A stretch of DNA of 64,000 bases. It comes from Streptomyces sp. RKAG293 (GTDB lineage: Bacteria > Actinomycetota > Actinomycetes > Streptomycetales > Streptomycetaceae). Position numbers and translations under genes: made by a program. Below the pieces are notes generated by a model. That model did not search any database. It was not told the origin of the DNA and saw nothing but the letters and a program-made list of their open reading frames with translations. Below, one piece after another: positions 44,501-51,498 of this stretch. The stretch spans positions 8,975,001 through 9,039,000 of the forward strand of contig NZ_JAJOZB010000001.1 of NCBI RefSeq assembly GCF_023701745.1, given 5' to 3'. Each line of letters starts with the position of its first letter. The first letter of the stretch is position 1.

Positions 44501-44532
44501 CCCGGGCGCACCGGAGATCCGGCGCGCCCGGG
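44501..44532 (-). terminator. Hairpin between peptide gene and protease gene (possible attenuator)
   Basis: CCCGGGCGCACCGG (44501-44514) pairs with CCGGCGCGCCCGGG (44519-44532) around a 4-base loop: 14 pairs with a single G-U in the RNA. It lies 20 bases after the stop of the small peptide and 33 bases before the protease start. Partial read-through would give more peptide message than enzyme message, as in many peptide operons. Confidence 0.7.
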
Positions 44533-44552
44533 CGGGACGTACCGCGTTACCG

Positions 44553-44663
44553 TTACGCGTTGGCGCTGTACGGGCACTGACAGGCGGCCGACGTCAGGCG
44601 GATGTCGCCGGTACGGCGGACGGTGATCTTCTTGGTGGCCTTGAGAGCGGTGGTCGACTTCAT
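44553..44663 (-). CDS. Putative ribosomally made peptide precursor, 36 aa
   Basis: A 36-codon gene too short for ordinary gene calls. GGGAGG lies 6 bases before ATG 44663, one of the best ribosome sites in the window, and the stop is TAA. The product begins MKSTTALKATKKITVRRTGD, a basic leader-like part, continues IRLTSAA, and ends in CQCPYSANA. The tail has Cys-x-Cys and a Pro-Tyr, the only cysteines in the peptide, so residues 26-36 look like a core. It is followed by a hairpin and then by the PqqD/M50 protease gene on the same strand. This is the layout of a RiPP locus. I do not recognise the peptide family, and no lanthionine synthetase, YcaO or radical-SAM gene is near. Confidence 0.72.
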   Translation of the reverse strand: MKSTTALKATKKITVRRTGDIRLTSAACQCPYSANA

Positions 44664-44714
44664 GGTGAACCTCCCGGCTAGGTGGCTGCCCCGGCCGGCG
44701 GCCGGGCGGGACTC

Positions 44715-44743
44715 AACATCCCCGGTCGACTCAGGTGCGTCAA
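44715..44743 (-). promoter_or_regulatory. Candidate promoter for the peptide gene
   Basis: On the minus strand TTGACG (44743-44738) is followed after 17 bases by GATGTT (44720-44715). The -35 is good, the -10 mediocre. It would give a leader of about 45 bases before the peptide ATG. Confidence 0.35.
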
Positions 44744-44964
44744 GGCATTCTCCACCAGCTCAGATTGATCAGTAGGCGCCCGATACCTCCCTCTCATCCA
44801 TCTGAGCTGCCGCCTTCCGCGTCCGGATTCGCGGCTGGTGCTCGCGGTGGCCGAGAATATGGCTCAGACCCTACGGGTGCTCCCCGACTCGGGTCGGCGG
44901 CCGGGAAATCCCCGGCTCCGCGTGCGCGGCGACCGCAACGCCCCGGGGTCGGAGATGCCCGTGT

Positions 44965-45162
44965 TCATCGCCGCCGCAGCCAACCGGGCAGGTTGGGGAG
45001 CAGGCAGGGCAGCCAGTGCCGCAGTTCCTGCATGACCCGCAGCGCTTGTCGGCGGCGGGCGGGAAACTTCGACCACACCGCCGGAGCGATGACGATCCCG
45101 AACAGCAGAAGGACGACGAGGAGCCAGCCGCCCACGGCGGCAACCAGCACAAGGTGAAGCAT
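44965..45162 (-). CDS. Small membrane protein, 65 aa
   Basis: MLHLVLVAAVGGWLLVVLLL begins a single strong membrane helix (about residues 3-30), followed by a cationic cytoplasmic-type tail with motifs PARRRQALRVMQELRHW and LPGWLRRR. CGGAGG five bases before ATG 45162 is a convincing ribosome site; an in-frame ATG at 45180 is possible. Family not recognised. It lies 301 bases upstream of the 36-codon peptide gene on the same strand, so it may have its own transcript. Involvement with the peptide locus (immunity or export) is possible but unsupported beyond position. Confidence 0.6.
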   Translation of the reverse strand: MLHLVLVAAVGGWLLVVLLLFGIVIAPAVWSKFPARRRQALRVMQELRHWLPCLLPNLPGWLRRR

Positions 45163-45493
45163 GAGAGCCTCCGAGGCCATGACAGAGTCATGGGGCTCTC
45201 TCCCGCCGGCGGAGACCGACCTGCAGCGCCGGGCAGCCTCTGAACGCTGCCGTGTTGACGGCGATGCAACACAAGGGATACTCCACTCCCGGTGATTCCC
45301 TCCCCACTCGACAAGATCCCTACGCTTCGCAACTCGCTGATGCCGTTGGGGCGTCGGTAGGTTGGCGCTCAGCGTCCTTGTGTCGGATTGCGCAGGAGCG
45401 GAAGGCCACTGAGTTTGACGTCGTCCCGCAGGCCTTATCGAATCGCTGGGGCGACGGGCGGCCGGGAGGCGACCCGGTAACGTTGCTCGCCTC
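45163..45493. other. Intergenic region between the small membrane gene and ltrA
   Basis: 331 bases. A frame on the + strand (from 45252) has some protein-like segments, such as SASLCRIAQERKATEFDV, but overlaps ltrA antisense and lacks a ribosome site, so at most it is a remnant. GTGTTG/CAACAC at 45252-45272 forms a small inverted repeat upstream of the membrane gene. Confidence 0.4.
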
Positions 45494-46669
45494 TTATGGC
45501 GTGGGGGAGCCGCCAGGCTCCCGTGCCGGGTGTGCAGGCCCTCCGCCGATCCCGGTTCCGCGGACCAGCCCGCTTTCCCACGCGATGAGTGCCAGCAGCA
45601 CCAGCGCGGCTGTCGCGAGGGCGAAGGCGCCGCTGTTCCAGAGAGCGGCGGGGGTGACGAGGGCCGCGACGGCGAGCACGGCTGTGAGCCGGGGGCGGGT
45701 CCAGCTGCCCGCCAGCGTGCGGTGGAAGCAGGCGAGTCCGACCAGGTAGAGGCAGATGCCGAGGGGCAGCAGCAGGGCCGCGAGGTGGTGGGAGGAGTGG
45801 TGGAACTCGTCGATGGCCTTCTCCATCCCGACTGCCGCGACCGCGATGCCGAGGATGATCAGGTAGTAGGCGTAGCCGAAGGAGTAGACGGCGACGCGCG
45901 GCCGGCGATGCGCCGGGACCCGTTCCAGCCGTGCTTCGCTCTCCCGCTCCTCGCGGTCGAAGTAGAGCCACCACATCTCGGCGCTCAGCACCAGAGCCAG
46001 GAGGGCGCCGACGATGGAGGTGGTCACGTTGGTCTCTCGCGAGGTCGCCGCGCCGACCTCGGCGATCGACTCGCCGAGGACGATGATCACTGCGAGTCCA
46101 TGGCGCTCCACGAAGTGCCCGGCACCGACCGCGAACTTGGCGACCCCGGTGACCAGGGGTGTCATCACCTCCATCGCGGCCGCCAGCGTCCAGAGCCACA
46201 AGCGTGCGTGCGGCGGAACGAGCCCGGCGGCCAGCACCACCAGGGCGCTGGCCAGGTTCAGCGGCCCGATGCGGATGATGCCGAGGTGCCCCGAGGTGCC
46301 GATGAATCCGACCAGGTGGACCGTGACGACCAGGAGGTAGCTGGCACCGAAGATCAGCGCCCAGGGCCCCGTTCCGGCGGCTTTCGGTACCACCATCGAC
46401 ATCACGAAGAACCCCGCCGTCCCGGTCAGGAGGAGCAGGCGGGGGCCGGTACGGTCCAGATCGAGCGCGTTGGTCAGCCAGGCGTAGCCGGAGTACATCC
46501 ACCAGATGATCACCAGGAGCACGGCCACGCGTCTCAGACTGAGGAGCGTTGGTGCCGCGGCGAGGATGGAGGCGACCTGGGTGATGGTGAAGACGAAGAC
46601 CAGGTCGAAGAAGAGTTCCAGCGGTCGAACGGCGTCCGCGGCGTCGGGGACGGCTCTCTCATGGGTCAC
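45494..46669 (-). CDS. ltrA: Low temperature requirement protein A (LtrA)
   Basis: A 391-residue membrane protein with about eleven helices. It carries the LtrA signatures RPLELFFDLVFVFTITQVAS at the N terminus and FVERHGLAVIIVLGESIAEVG near residue 195. LtrA was named from a Listeria mutant unable to grow in the cold; its molecular activity is unknown. GTG 46669 with GGGAC upstream is taken because the family start (THERAVPDA...RPLELFF) begins there; the frame stays open to 46717. Single gene, divergent from the kinase at 46912. Confidence 0.9.
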   Translation of the reverse strand: MTHERAVPDAADAVRPLELFFDLVFVFTITQVASILAAAPTLLSLRRVAVLLVIIWWMYSGYAWLTNALDLDRTGPRLLLLTGTAGFFVMSMVVPKAAGTGPWALIFGASYLLVVTVHLVGFIGTSGHLGIIRIGPLNLASALVVLAAGLVPPHARLWLWTLAAAMEVMTPLVTGVAKFAVGAGHFVERHGLAVIIVLGESIAEVGAATSRETNVTTSIVGALLALVLSAEMWWLYFDREERESEARLERVPAHRRPRVAVYSFGYAYYLIILGIAVAAVGMEKAIDEFHHSSHHLAALLLPLGICLYLVGLACFHRTLAGSWTRPRLTAVLAVAALVTPAALWNSGAFALATAALVLLALIAWESGLVRGTGIGGGPAHPAREPGGSPTP

Positions 46670-46911
46670 GGTCGCGATTGTCCCAGCAGGTGCCGAAGCA
46701 CCTGCGGACCAGATCACAGCCGCGTGTTGTGGAACGGAAACGGCGTCCGAACCCTCCTGTCGTCTCTCTGGTCGACCGTCCGGGAGCCGGTGCGGAGAAC
46801 CGTCCCGGGCGTCCCGCGCGTCCTCTCCTGCACCGGGTGAATCAACAGTGTCTATTCTCAGGTGAGTTACGCCGATGACCAGGCGAGAAGAACCGGGGGA
46901 GTCACGCCATC

Positions 46912-48699
46912 ATGAGCGGTACGAACGGGGACGGACACGACGAGCGGGACGATTACGTCGATGGGGGCATCAAACCGCTCGCGGTGAGCGACCCGGCGCG
47001 CATCGGGCCCTATCTGCTGCTCGGGCGGCTCGGCGCCGGTGGCATGGGGCGGGTGTTCCTCGCACGGTCGGACAGCGGGCGGACCGTCGCGGTGAAGGTC
47101 GTGCACGAGGAGCACGTGTCCGACGAACAGTTCAGGGCGCGGTTCCGGCGGGAGATCGATGCGGCACGGAGGGTCGGCGAGCAGTACACGGCGCCGGTGC
47201 TCGACGCGGGTCCGGACGACGAGCCGCCATGGGTCGCCACCGGGTACGTTCCCGGGCTCTCGCTCGAGCAGGTCGTCCGGCGGCACGGGCCGTTGCCGAC
47301 CGCGTCCCTGCATGCCCTCACCTTCAGGCTGCTGAAGGCGCTCAAGGACATTCACGACGCCGGGATCGTGCACCGCGACCTGAAGCCGTCCAACGTGATG
47401 CTCACCGTGGACGGTGCGAAGGTGATCGACTTCGGGATCGCGCGGGCGCTCGAAACGTCCGTCGACTCCTTGCTGACCAGTACGGGGATGGTCGTCGGCT
47501 CTCCGGGGTTCATGTCGCCGGAGCAGGTGCGCGGGCAGCGCGCCGGGGTGAAGAGCGATGTGTTCACCCTTGGCTGCGTGCTGATGTATGCGGCCAGTGG
47601 GAAGCTGCCGTTCGGGCAGGGGGCCAGCAATCAGCATGCGGTGATGTTCCAGATAGTCGAGGGCGAGCCCGATCTGACAGGCGTCGAGGATGCCTCGTTG
47701 CGGGCGCTCATCGCCCGTTGTCTGATCAAGGATCCCGGCGAACGGCCCGGCGTCGACGAGTTGCTGGACGGTCCCGAGCGGACACGTCCCCTCATCACGC
47801 TCGGCACCTGGTTGCCTGCCGCCGTGGTCGCGCAACTCGCGCAGCAGTCCGCGCGGCTGCTCGATGCCGAGGCGGAGCCGCTTCGGGAGGAGCCCGTGGA
47901 CCGGGCGACCGTCGGTCTGCGGCCGCAGGCCGGGATTCCCGACGTCCTACCGGCCGCAGGAGGCGTCCCCACGGGGGAGCGCGAACGACGGCCCCGTCGG
48001 CGCAGCACGCTCATCGTGCTGCCCATCGTCGCCGTCATCACCGTCGGTGGCGGCACGGCCGCGCTGCTCCATACCTTCGACAGCGGTGGCGGGGCCGGAG
48101 CGGAGGCCAAGTCGCCGGCCGGCAGCTTGAGCGCTGTTCCCGCGGGCAGCAACGCACCCGGAACGGCCGGTAGTTCGCCCTCCACGGCGCAGGGCGCGAC
48201 GGGTGAGCAGAACACCCAGGGTGGCACCGGGAGTTCGGCGCCACCAGGTGGTGGCGGCAGTAGCAATCCGACCGCCGGTGGCGGGTCCGGCCCCTCGGGC
48301 GCGGGCGGCGCCGGTCCGTCCAGCCCCGTCGGCTCGACCCCCGGGCCGCCCGCCACCAAACCGGCCACGAAACCCGCCACCACGCCCGCCGGCTCCCGGC
48401 CGCCCGCCATGACGGGCTACAACATCGCCTACAACAATTCCTGTGTCGGGGCGTGCAACATGCCGCTCACGGTGTCCTGGTCGGCGATCCCCCGGGCGAC
48501 CCGGTACGACGTCCACTACACCAACAAGGGCAGCAATTTCACCACGAAGAACGTCGACAGCATCCTGCCCACCAGTGGCACCAAGTACGTGATCAACGGC
48601 CCGTACTCCGGTGACGAGATCTGCGTCTCGGTGCGTGCGGCCAACCAATACGGTGCCTCTGCCTGGGCGCAGACCTGGTGCGGCACGGTGCCCTACTAG
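46912..48699 (+). CDS. Transmembrane Ser/Thr protein kinase with extracellular FN3-like domain
   Basis: A 595-residue kinase. The cytoplasmic kinase domain (about 34-290) is complete: GAGGMGRV at 41-48, Lys62 in VAVKVV, HRDLKPSN from 154, DFG at 173-175, and MSPEQVRG. A single membrane helix lies near 364-388 (LIVLPIVAVITVGGGTAALL). Outside are a 100-residue Gly/Ser/Pro/Thr linker and a C-terminal beta domain (about 500-595, PLTVSWSAIPRATRYDVHYTN) resembling fibronectin type III, with four Cys that could form two disulfides. It probably senses a wall or extracellular ligand. GGGGGAG is 11 bases before ATG 46912. Convergent with the ClpN gene. Confidence 0.92.
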   Translation: MSGTNGDGHDERDDYVDGGIKPLAVSDPARIGPYLLLGRLGAGGMGRVFLARSDSGRTVAVKVVHEEHVSDEQFRARFRREIDAARRVGEQYTAPVLDAGPDDEPPWVATGYVPGLSLEQVVRRHGPLPTASLHALTFRLLKALKDIHDAGIVHRDLKPSNVMLTVDGAKVIDFGIARALETSVDSLLTSTGMVVGSPGFMSPEQVRGQRAGVKSDVFTLGCVLMYAASGKLPFGQGASNQHAVMFQIVEGEPDLTGVEDASLRALIARCLIKDPGERPGVDELLDGPERTRPLITLGTWLPAAVVAQLAQQSARLLDAEAEPLREEPVDRATVGLRPQAGIPDVLPAAGGVPTGERERRPRRRSTLIVLPIVAVITVGGGTAALLHTFDSGGGAGAEAKSPAGSLSAVPAGSNAPGTAGSSPSTAQGATGEQNTQGGTGSSAPPGGGGSSNPTAGGGSGPSGAGGAGPSSPVGSTPGPPATKPATKPATTPAGSRPPAMTGYNIAYNNSCVGACNMPLTVSWSAIPRATRYDVHYTNKGSNFTTKNVDSILPTSGTKYVINGPYSGDEICVSVRAANQYGASAWAQTWCGTVPY

Positions 48700-48716
48700 G
48701 GTCCGTTGTGAGAGTA

Positions 48717-48750
48717 CTGGTCACAGCCGTTCGTTGCGGGCTGCGACCAG
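48717..48750. terminator. Hairpin between convergent genes
   Basis: CTGGTCACAGCC (48717-48728) pairs with GGCTGCGACCAG (48739-48750), 12 pairs with one mismatch and a 10-base loop, 17 bases after the kinase stop and before the end of the ClpN gene. Confidence 0.7.
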
Positions 48751-48785
48751 CGCGAGGCCGAGCAGGGCGCCGTTGAGCAGCCGGT

Positions 48786-49754
48786 TCACCGGCGGAGCCG
48801 GGGCGTGAGGACCGCACGTACGATCTTGGCCACGTTGCTCGTGGGGGCTTCGTCCTCTTCGGGTTCCGGTTCCAGCACACGCTGGATCTGCAGCAGCAGT
48901 TGGTTGGTCGACCGCCAGAGCGGGACGAACAGGCCGGCCACCGGCCCGACGCCCTGGATCGGGCCGTTGGACAGCTCCATGACCTTCTTGGCGATCGTGA
49001 CCGTCGTCGGATCCCGCAGGATCAGGTGCACCTCATCGTCGACCAGCCGGATCTCCATCAGGCGCGCGGCGCCTTCGTCCGGGTTTGCGTCCGTGGTCGT
49101 CTCCGGATCCAGTTCGTCGAGCTTGGCGGCGACCGCGTCCGGGTCGACCCCGAGTTCGCGCAGCGCCTTGGCCGCCATGCTGTTCTCCGCCCGCAGCATC
49201 GCCTCAAGGAGGTGATGGCTGCCGACCGGTGCGTCACCGGCCAGCGCTCTGGCCGCGGACACGGTGTCCTCGGTGGCGGAGGTTCCGGCCGGCCATGAGT
49301 CGGCCGCGACGTCCTGCGATCCCTCCCATGACGCCAGCACCGCGGCACGGATCTTGGTGATCGGACGGATCCGCTCGGCAAGTACGTTCGCTCCGACGCC
49401 CTCACCTTCCGCGACCAGGGCAAGCAGGATGTGTTCCGTACCGATGGAGGTGTGGTGCAGTTGCTGCGCCTCGCGTAGGGCGAGTTCCAGGGCCTTCTTC
49501 GCGTGCGGCGCGAACGGGATGTGGCCGCGCCGCTCCTTCGTGCCGGGCTTGACCACCGCGGCGATATCGGCCTGCGCCGTCTCCTTGTCGTACCCGAGCT
49601 GCTGCAGAACTCTCGCCGCCTTGCTGTCCGGCGCGTCGAGCAGCCCCAGCAGGAGGTGCTCCGTGCCGATGTGGCTGTGCTTGAGCAGCCTCGCCTCCTC
49701 CTGAGCCGTGACGACCACCTTGCGGGCTTCCGGTGTGAATCTTTCGAATGGCAT
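48786..49754 (-). CDS. Clp N-terminal domain protein lacking an ATPase domain
   Basis: A 322-residue protein. It begins like ClpC (FTPEARKVVVTAQEEARLLK, then HSHIGTEHLLLGLL) and repeats the motif at about residue 85 (HHTSIGTEHILLALVAEGEGVGANVL). A third, weaker repeat follows near 165 (GSHHLLEAMLRAENSMAAKALRELG). There are no Walker motifs, so it cannot unfold proteins itself. Clp N domains bind adaptors and substrates; free ones may act as adaptors or decoys for ClpC/ClpP. The C-terminal third is unassigned. ATG 49754. Divergent from a MerR-like gene across an inverted repeat, so it is probably regulated by it. Confidence 0.88.
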   Translation of the reverse strand: MPFERFTPEARKVVVTAQEEARLLKHSHIGTEHLLLGLLDAPDSKAARVLQQLGYDKETAQADIAAVVKPGTKERRGHIPFAPHAKKALELALREAQQLHHTSIGTEHILLALVAEGEGVGANVLAERIRPITKIRAAVLASWEGSQDVAADSWPAGTSATEDTVSAARALAGDAPVGSHHLLEAMLRAENSMAAKALRELGVDPDAVAAKLDELDPETTTDANPDEGAARLMEIRLVDDEVHLILRDPTTVTIAKKVMELSNGPIQGVGPVAGLFVPLWRSTNQLLLQIQRVLEPEPEEDEAPTSNVAKIVRAVLTPRLRR

Positions 49755-49769
49755 GCTTCCAGGGTCTCA

Positions 49770-49799
49770 ACCCTGTCAATACACTGGTATTGACAGGGT
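49770..49799. promoter_or_regulatory. 13-bp inverted repeat operator with divergent -35 boxes
   Basis: ACCCTGTCAATAC (49770-49782), four-base spacer, then its exact complement (49787-49799). TTGACA occurs in both directions (49790-49795 on +, 49779-49774 on -). It lies between the ClpN gene and the MerR-like gene. The best reading is a binding site of the MerR-like protein controlling both genes. Confidence 0.75.
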
Positions 49800-49822
49800 C
49801 ACTGTGCTGAGGGGAGGGTCTG

Positions 49823-50182
49823 ATGGGGACACCGTCGGACTGGGAGGACCGGCTCGCTCGCTGGCAGAACGAGCTGGAGCTGTTCGAGCGGCTGGACGAG
49901 ACGCCCTGGGTCACGCTGGGCAAGGCGGAGGCGGAGACCGGCGTTTCCCGCTCCGCCCTGCGGTCCTGGTACCGCAATGGCGAGATCCAGTCCCGGCTGG
50001 TGGACGGCCCGAACGGGCCGCAGCGCCTGGTCCAGCTGGACGCGGTGATCGAGCGCGCCGCCGCGTCACCGCGCATTCAGCGCAGGGCGGAACGCGAAGT
50101 CAGCCTGGAAGCCCAGGTCACCCTGCTGCGGCACCGGGTCGACCAGCTCGAGCTGCGGCTGGCCGCACTGGAGCGGAAGTGA
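49823..50182 (+). CDS. MerR-like helix-turn-helix protein with C-terminal coiled coil
   Basis: A 119-residue protein. Residues about 28-75 read TPWVTLGKAEAETGVSRSAL and RSWYRNGEIQSRLVDGPNGP, a winged helix-turn-helix of the MerR/excisionase kind. Residues 80-118 form a Leu/Arg heptad-like coiled coil (EAQVTLLRHRVDQLELRLAALE) suited to dimerisation. There is no effector domain. GGGGAGGG at 49811 is an excellent ribosome site. It faces the ClpN gene across the inverted repeat at 49770-49799 and is the obvious candidate to bind it. Confidence 0.82.
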   Translation: MGTPSDWEDRLARWQNELELFERLDETPWVTLGKAEAETGVSRSALRSWYRNGEIQSRLVDGPNGPQRLVQLDAVIERAAASPRIQRRAEREVSLEAQVTLLRHRVDQLELRLAALERK

Positions 50183-50410
50183 CCGGCGCGGGCAGCACCG
50201 TGCCGTCTGCCGGGAACGGTCGACCCAGCTGAAGGGCGCAGGCCCGGCGGTGTCTACGCCCGCCTCACCCGCGTGGACAAGTCCGAGTAGACCCTGGTGA
50301 TGGGCGTCTGCGGTCGGTGTGCGCTTGTTCCACTGACGACGAGACCGGGCCGACCGTCCTGGGGGAGTGGTCCGGTGTCCGACGTCGCTTGCGCGCCTTG
50401 ACGAAGAGAA

Positions 50411-50426
50411 TGATTAGTGGCCATAC
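50411..50426. promoter_or_regulatory. Candidate MarR operator, copy 1
   Basis: TGATTAGTGGCCATAC just upstream of the MarR gene start. It matches 12 of 16 bases of the inverse of the sequence at 51026-51041 before the next gene, as expected of an autoregulated MarR site. Confidence 0.5.
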
Positions 50427-50434
50427 TACTTTGC

Positions 50435-50953
50435 ATGGCACAGGAACCGAGGCCCGAGGAAATCCCCACGCTGGATCAGGCCAGATACCAGATCCGGCGT
50501 TACGGCCTCGACGTCGACCCCCAAGCGGTGCTCGTCGCGGTGCGCCTGATGACGGCCGGGGCCCGGCTCGGCCAGGCGGTCGAGGTGCACTTCTCCCGGT
50601 TCGGCCTGTCCGCCGGACGCTACCGTCTGCTGGCCGACCTCGAGGACGCGGACGGCGAGAAATCCCCCTCGCAGCTCGCGTCGAGCCTCGGAGTTTCCAG
50701 GGCCACCGTGACGGGCCTGCTCGACGGCCTGGAGCGGGACGGACTGGTGCTCCGTCGCCCGTCCGCCGAGGACGGCCGCTCCGCCGTCGTCGTTCTCACC
50801 GCCCGGGGGGCGCGCAAGATGCGGGAGTTGGCCCCGGAGCACTTCAGCCGGCTCCAGGCGATGGTGGACCCGCTCAGCGCCGAGGAGCGGACGGTCTTCC
50901 TGGACCTGTTGGGCCGTCTCGTCCGGGGCATTCCGGCGCTGACGGAGGACTAG
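50435..50953 (+). CDS. MarR family transcriptional regulator
   Basis: A 172-residue winged-helix regulator. Helices up to residue 70 contain LMTAGARLGQAVEVHFSRFG; the DNA-binding part is SPSQLASSLGVSRATVTGLL, DGLERDGLVLRRPS and the wing EDGRSAVVVLTARG. No ribosome site is evident before ATG 50435 (GTG 50417 is the alternative), so translation may be leaderless. It is followed on the same strand by a membrane protein and an NmrA-type reductase, which share an operator-like motif and are probably its targets. Confidence 0.9.
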   Translation: MAQEPRPEEIPTLDQARYQIRRYGLDVDPQAVLVAVRLMTAGARLGQAVEVHFSRFGLSAGRYRLLADLEDADGEKSPSQLASSLGVSRATVTGLLDGLERDGLVLRRPSAEDGRSAVVVLTARGARKMRELAPEHFSRLQAMVDPLSAEERTVFLDLLGRLVRGIPALTED

Positions 50954-51025
50954 CTGCCGGGGCTCGCATTCCCCTCGCATCCGTTACTTACCACCACCGT
51001 GGGCTGGGTTTTCCACGCCCATATA

Positions 51026-51041
51026 GTTAGGACGCTAATCA
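51026..51041. promoter_or_regulatory. Candidate MarR operator, copy 2
   Basis: GTTAGGACGCTAATCA, with the TTAG-GACG-CTAA dyad typical of MarR sites, ends one base before the ATG at 51043. TATAGT at 51022-51027 could be the -10 of a nearly leaderless transcript, so binding here would block initiation. Confidence 0.55.
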
Positions 51042-51042
51042 A

Positions 51043-51498
51043 ATGATGACTGAAACGGGTGGCTCCGCGCCGCCCCGCTTCACCCTGTGGCGCGAGGTAC
51101 TGATGGCCTACCTGGCACCAGCGCTGATGGCCGGCGCGGGCGGCGTCGCGAGCGCCCAACCGGACCTGGCCATCGCCGCCTGCACCTCCATAGCGGGCAC
51201 TTCGGCGGTTGTGGCCACCCTGATCGGCTCATGGCTGCAGCGCCGTGGCACCCGGGGCGGGTGGCTCACCACGGCGCCGCGGATCGTACCGACGGTCGCG
51301 CTCACCATCGGGGCCGCAGCCGTCGGATCTCTCGTCGCCTGGCTGGTCACCGGCTGGACGCCGGGCGGGACCACCGGGCACCACGGGTCGTGGCCCGACC
51401 GGCTCCGGCTGGACCTCCCGCTCTCCTCGGCCCTCGCCGCCGGGATCATCACCTGGCGCTGGCGCGGAGCACACACCACACGAAAGGCACAACGATGA
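51043..51498 (+). CDS. Small membrane protein of unknown function
   Basis: A 151-residue protein with three to four predicted helices (VLMAYLAPALMAGAGGVASA, LAIAACTSIAGTSAVVATLI, VALTIGAAAVGSLVAWLV, and a weaker last one). Not recognised. It has two consecutive ATGs (51043, 51046) without a ribosome site. The stop overlaps the NmrA-type start (ATGA), so the two are translationally coupled and probably work together. Confidence 0.75.
   Translation: MMTETGGSAPPRFTLWREVLMAYLAPALMAGAGGVASAQPDLAIAACTSIAGTSAVVATLIGSWLQRRGTRGGWLTTAPRIVPTVALTIGAAAVGSLVAWLVTGWTPGGTTGHHGSWPDRLRLDLPLSSALAAGIITWRWRGAHTTRKAQR

Noticed and set aside
45252..45749. Plus-strand frame of 165 codons with a locally protein-like middle
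   Set aside because: Half is antisense to ltrA, no ribosome site, and no recognisable family; at most a remnant.
48721..48785. Possible C-terminal gene remnant on the minus strand (hydrophobic LLGLALVAAR-like)
   Set aside because: Only about 20 residues, and the same bases form the hairpin terminator; not enough to call a gene.
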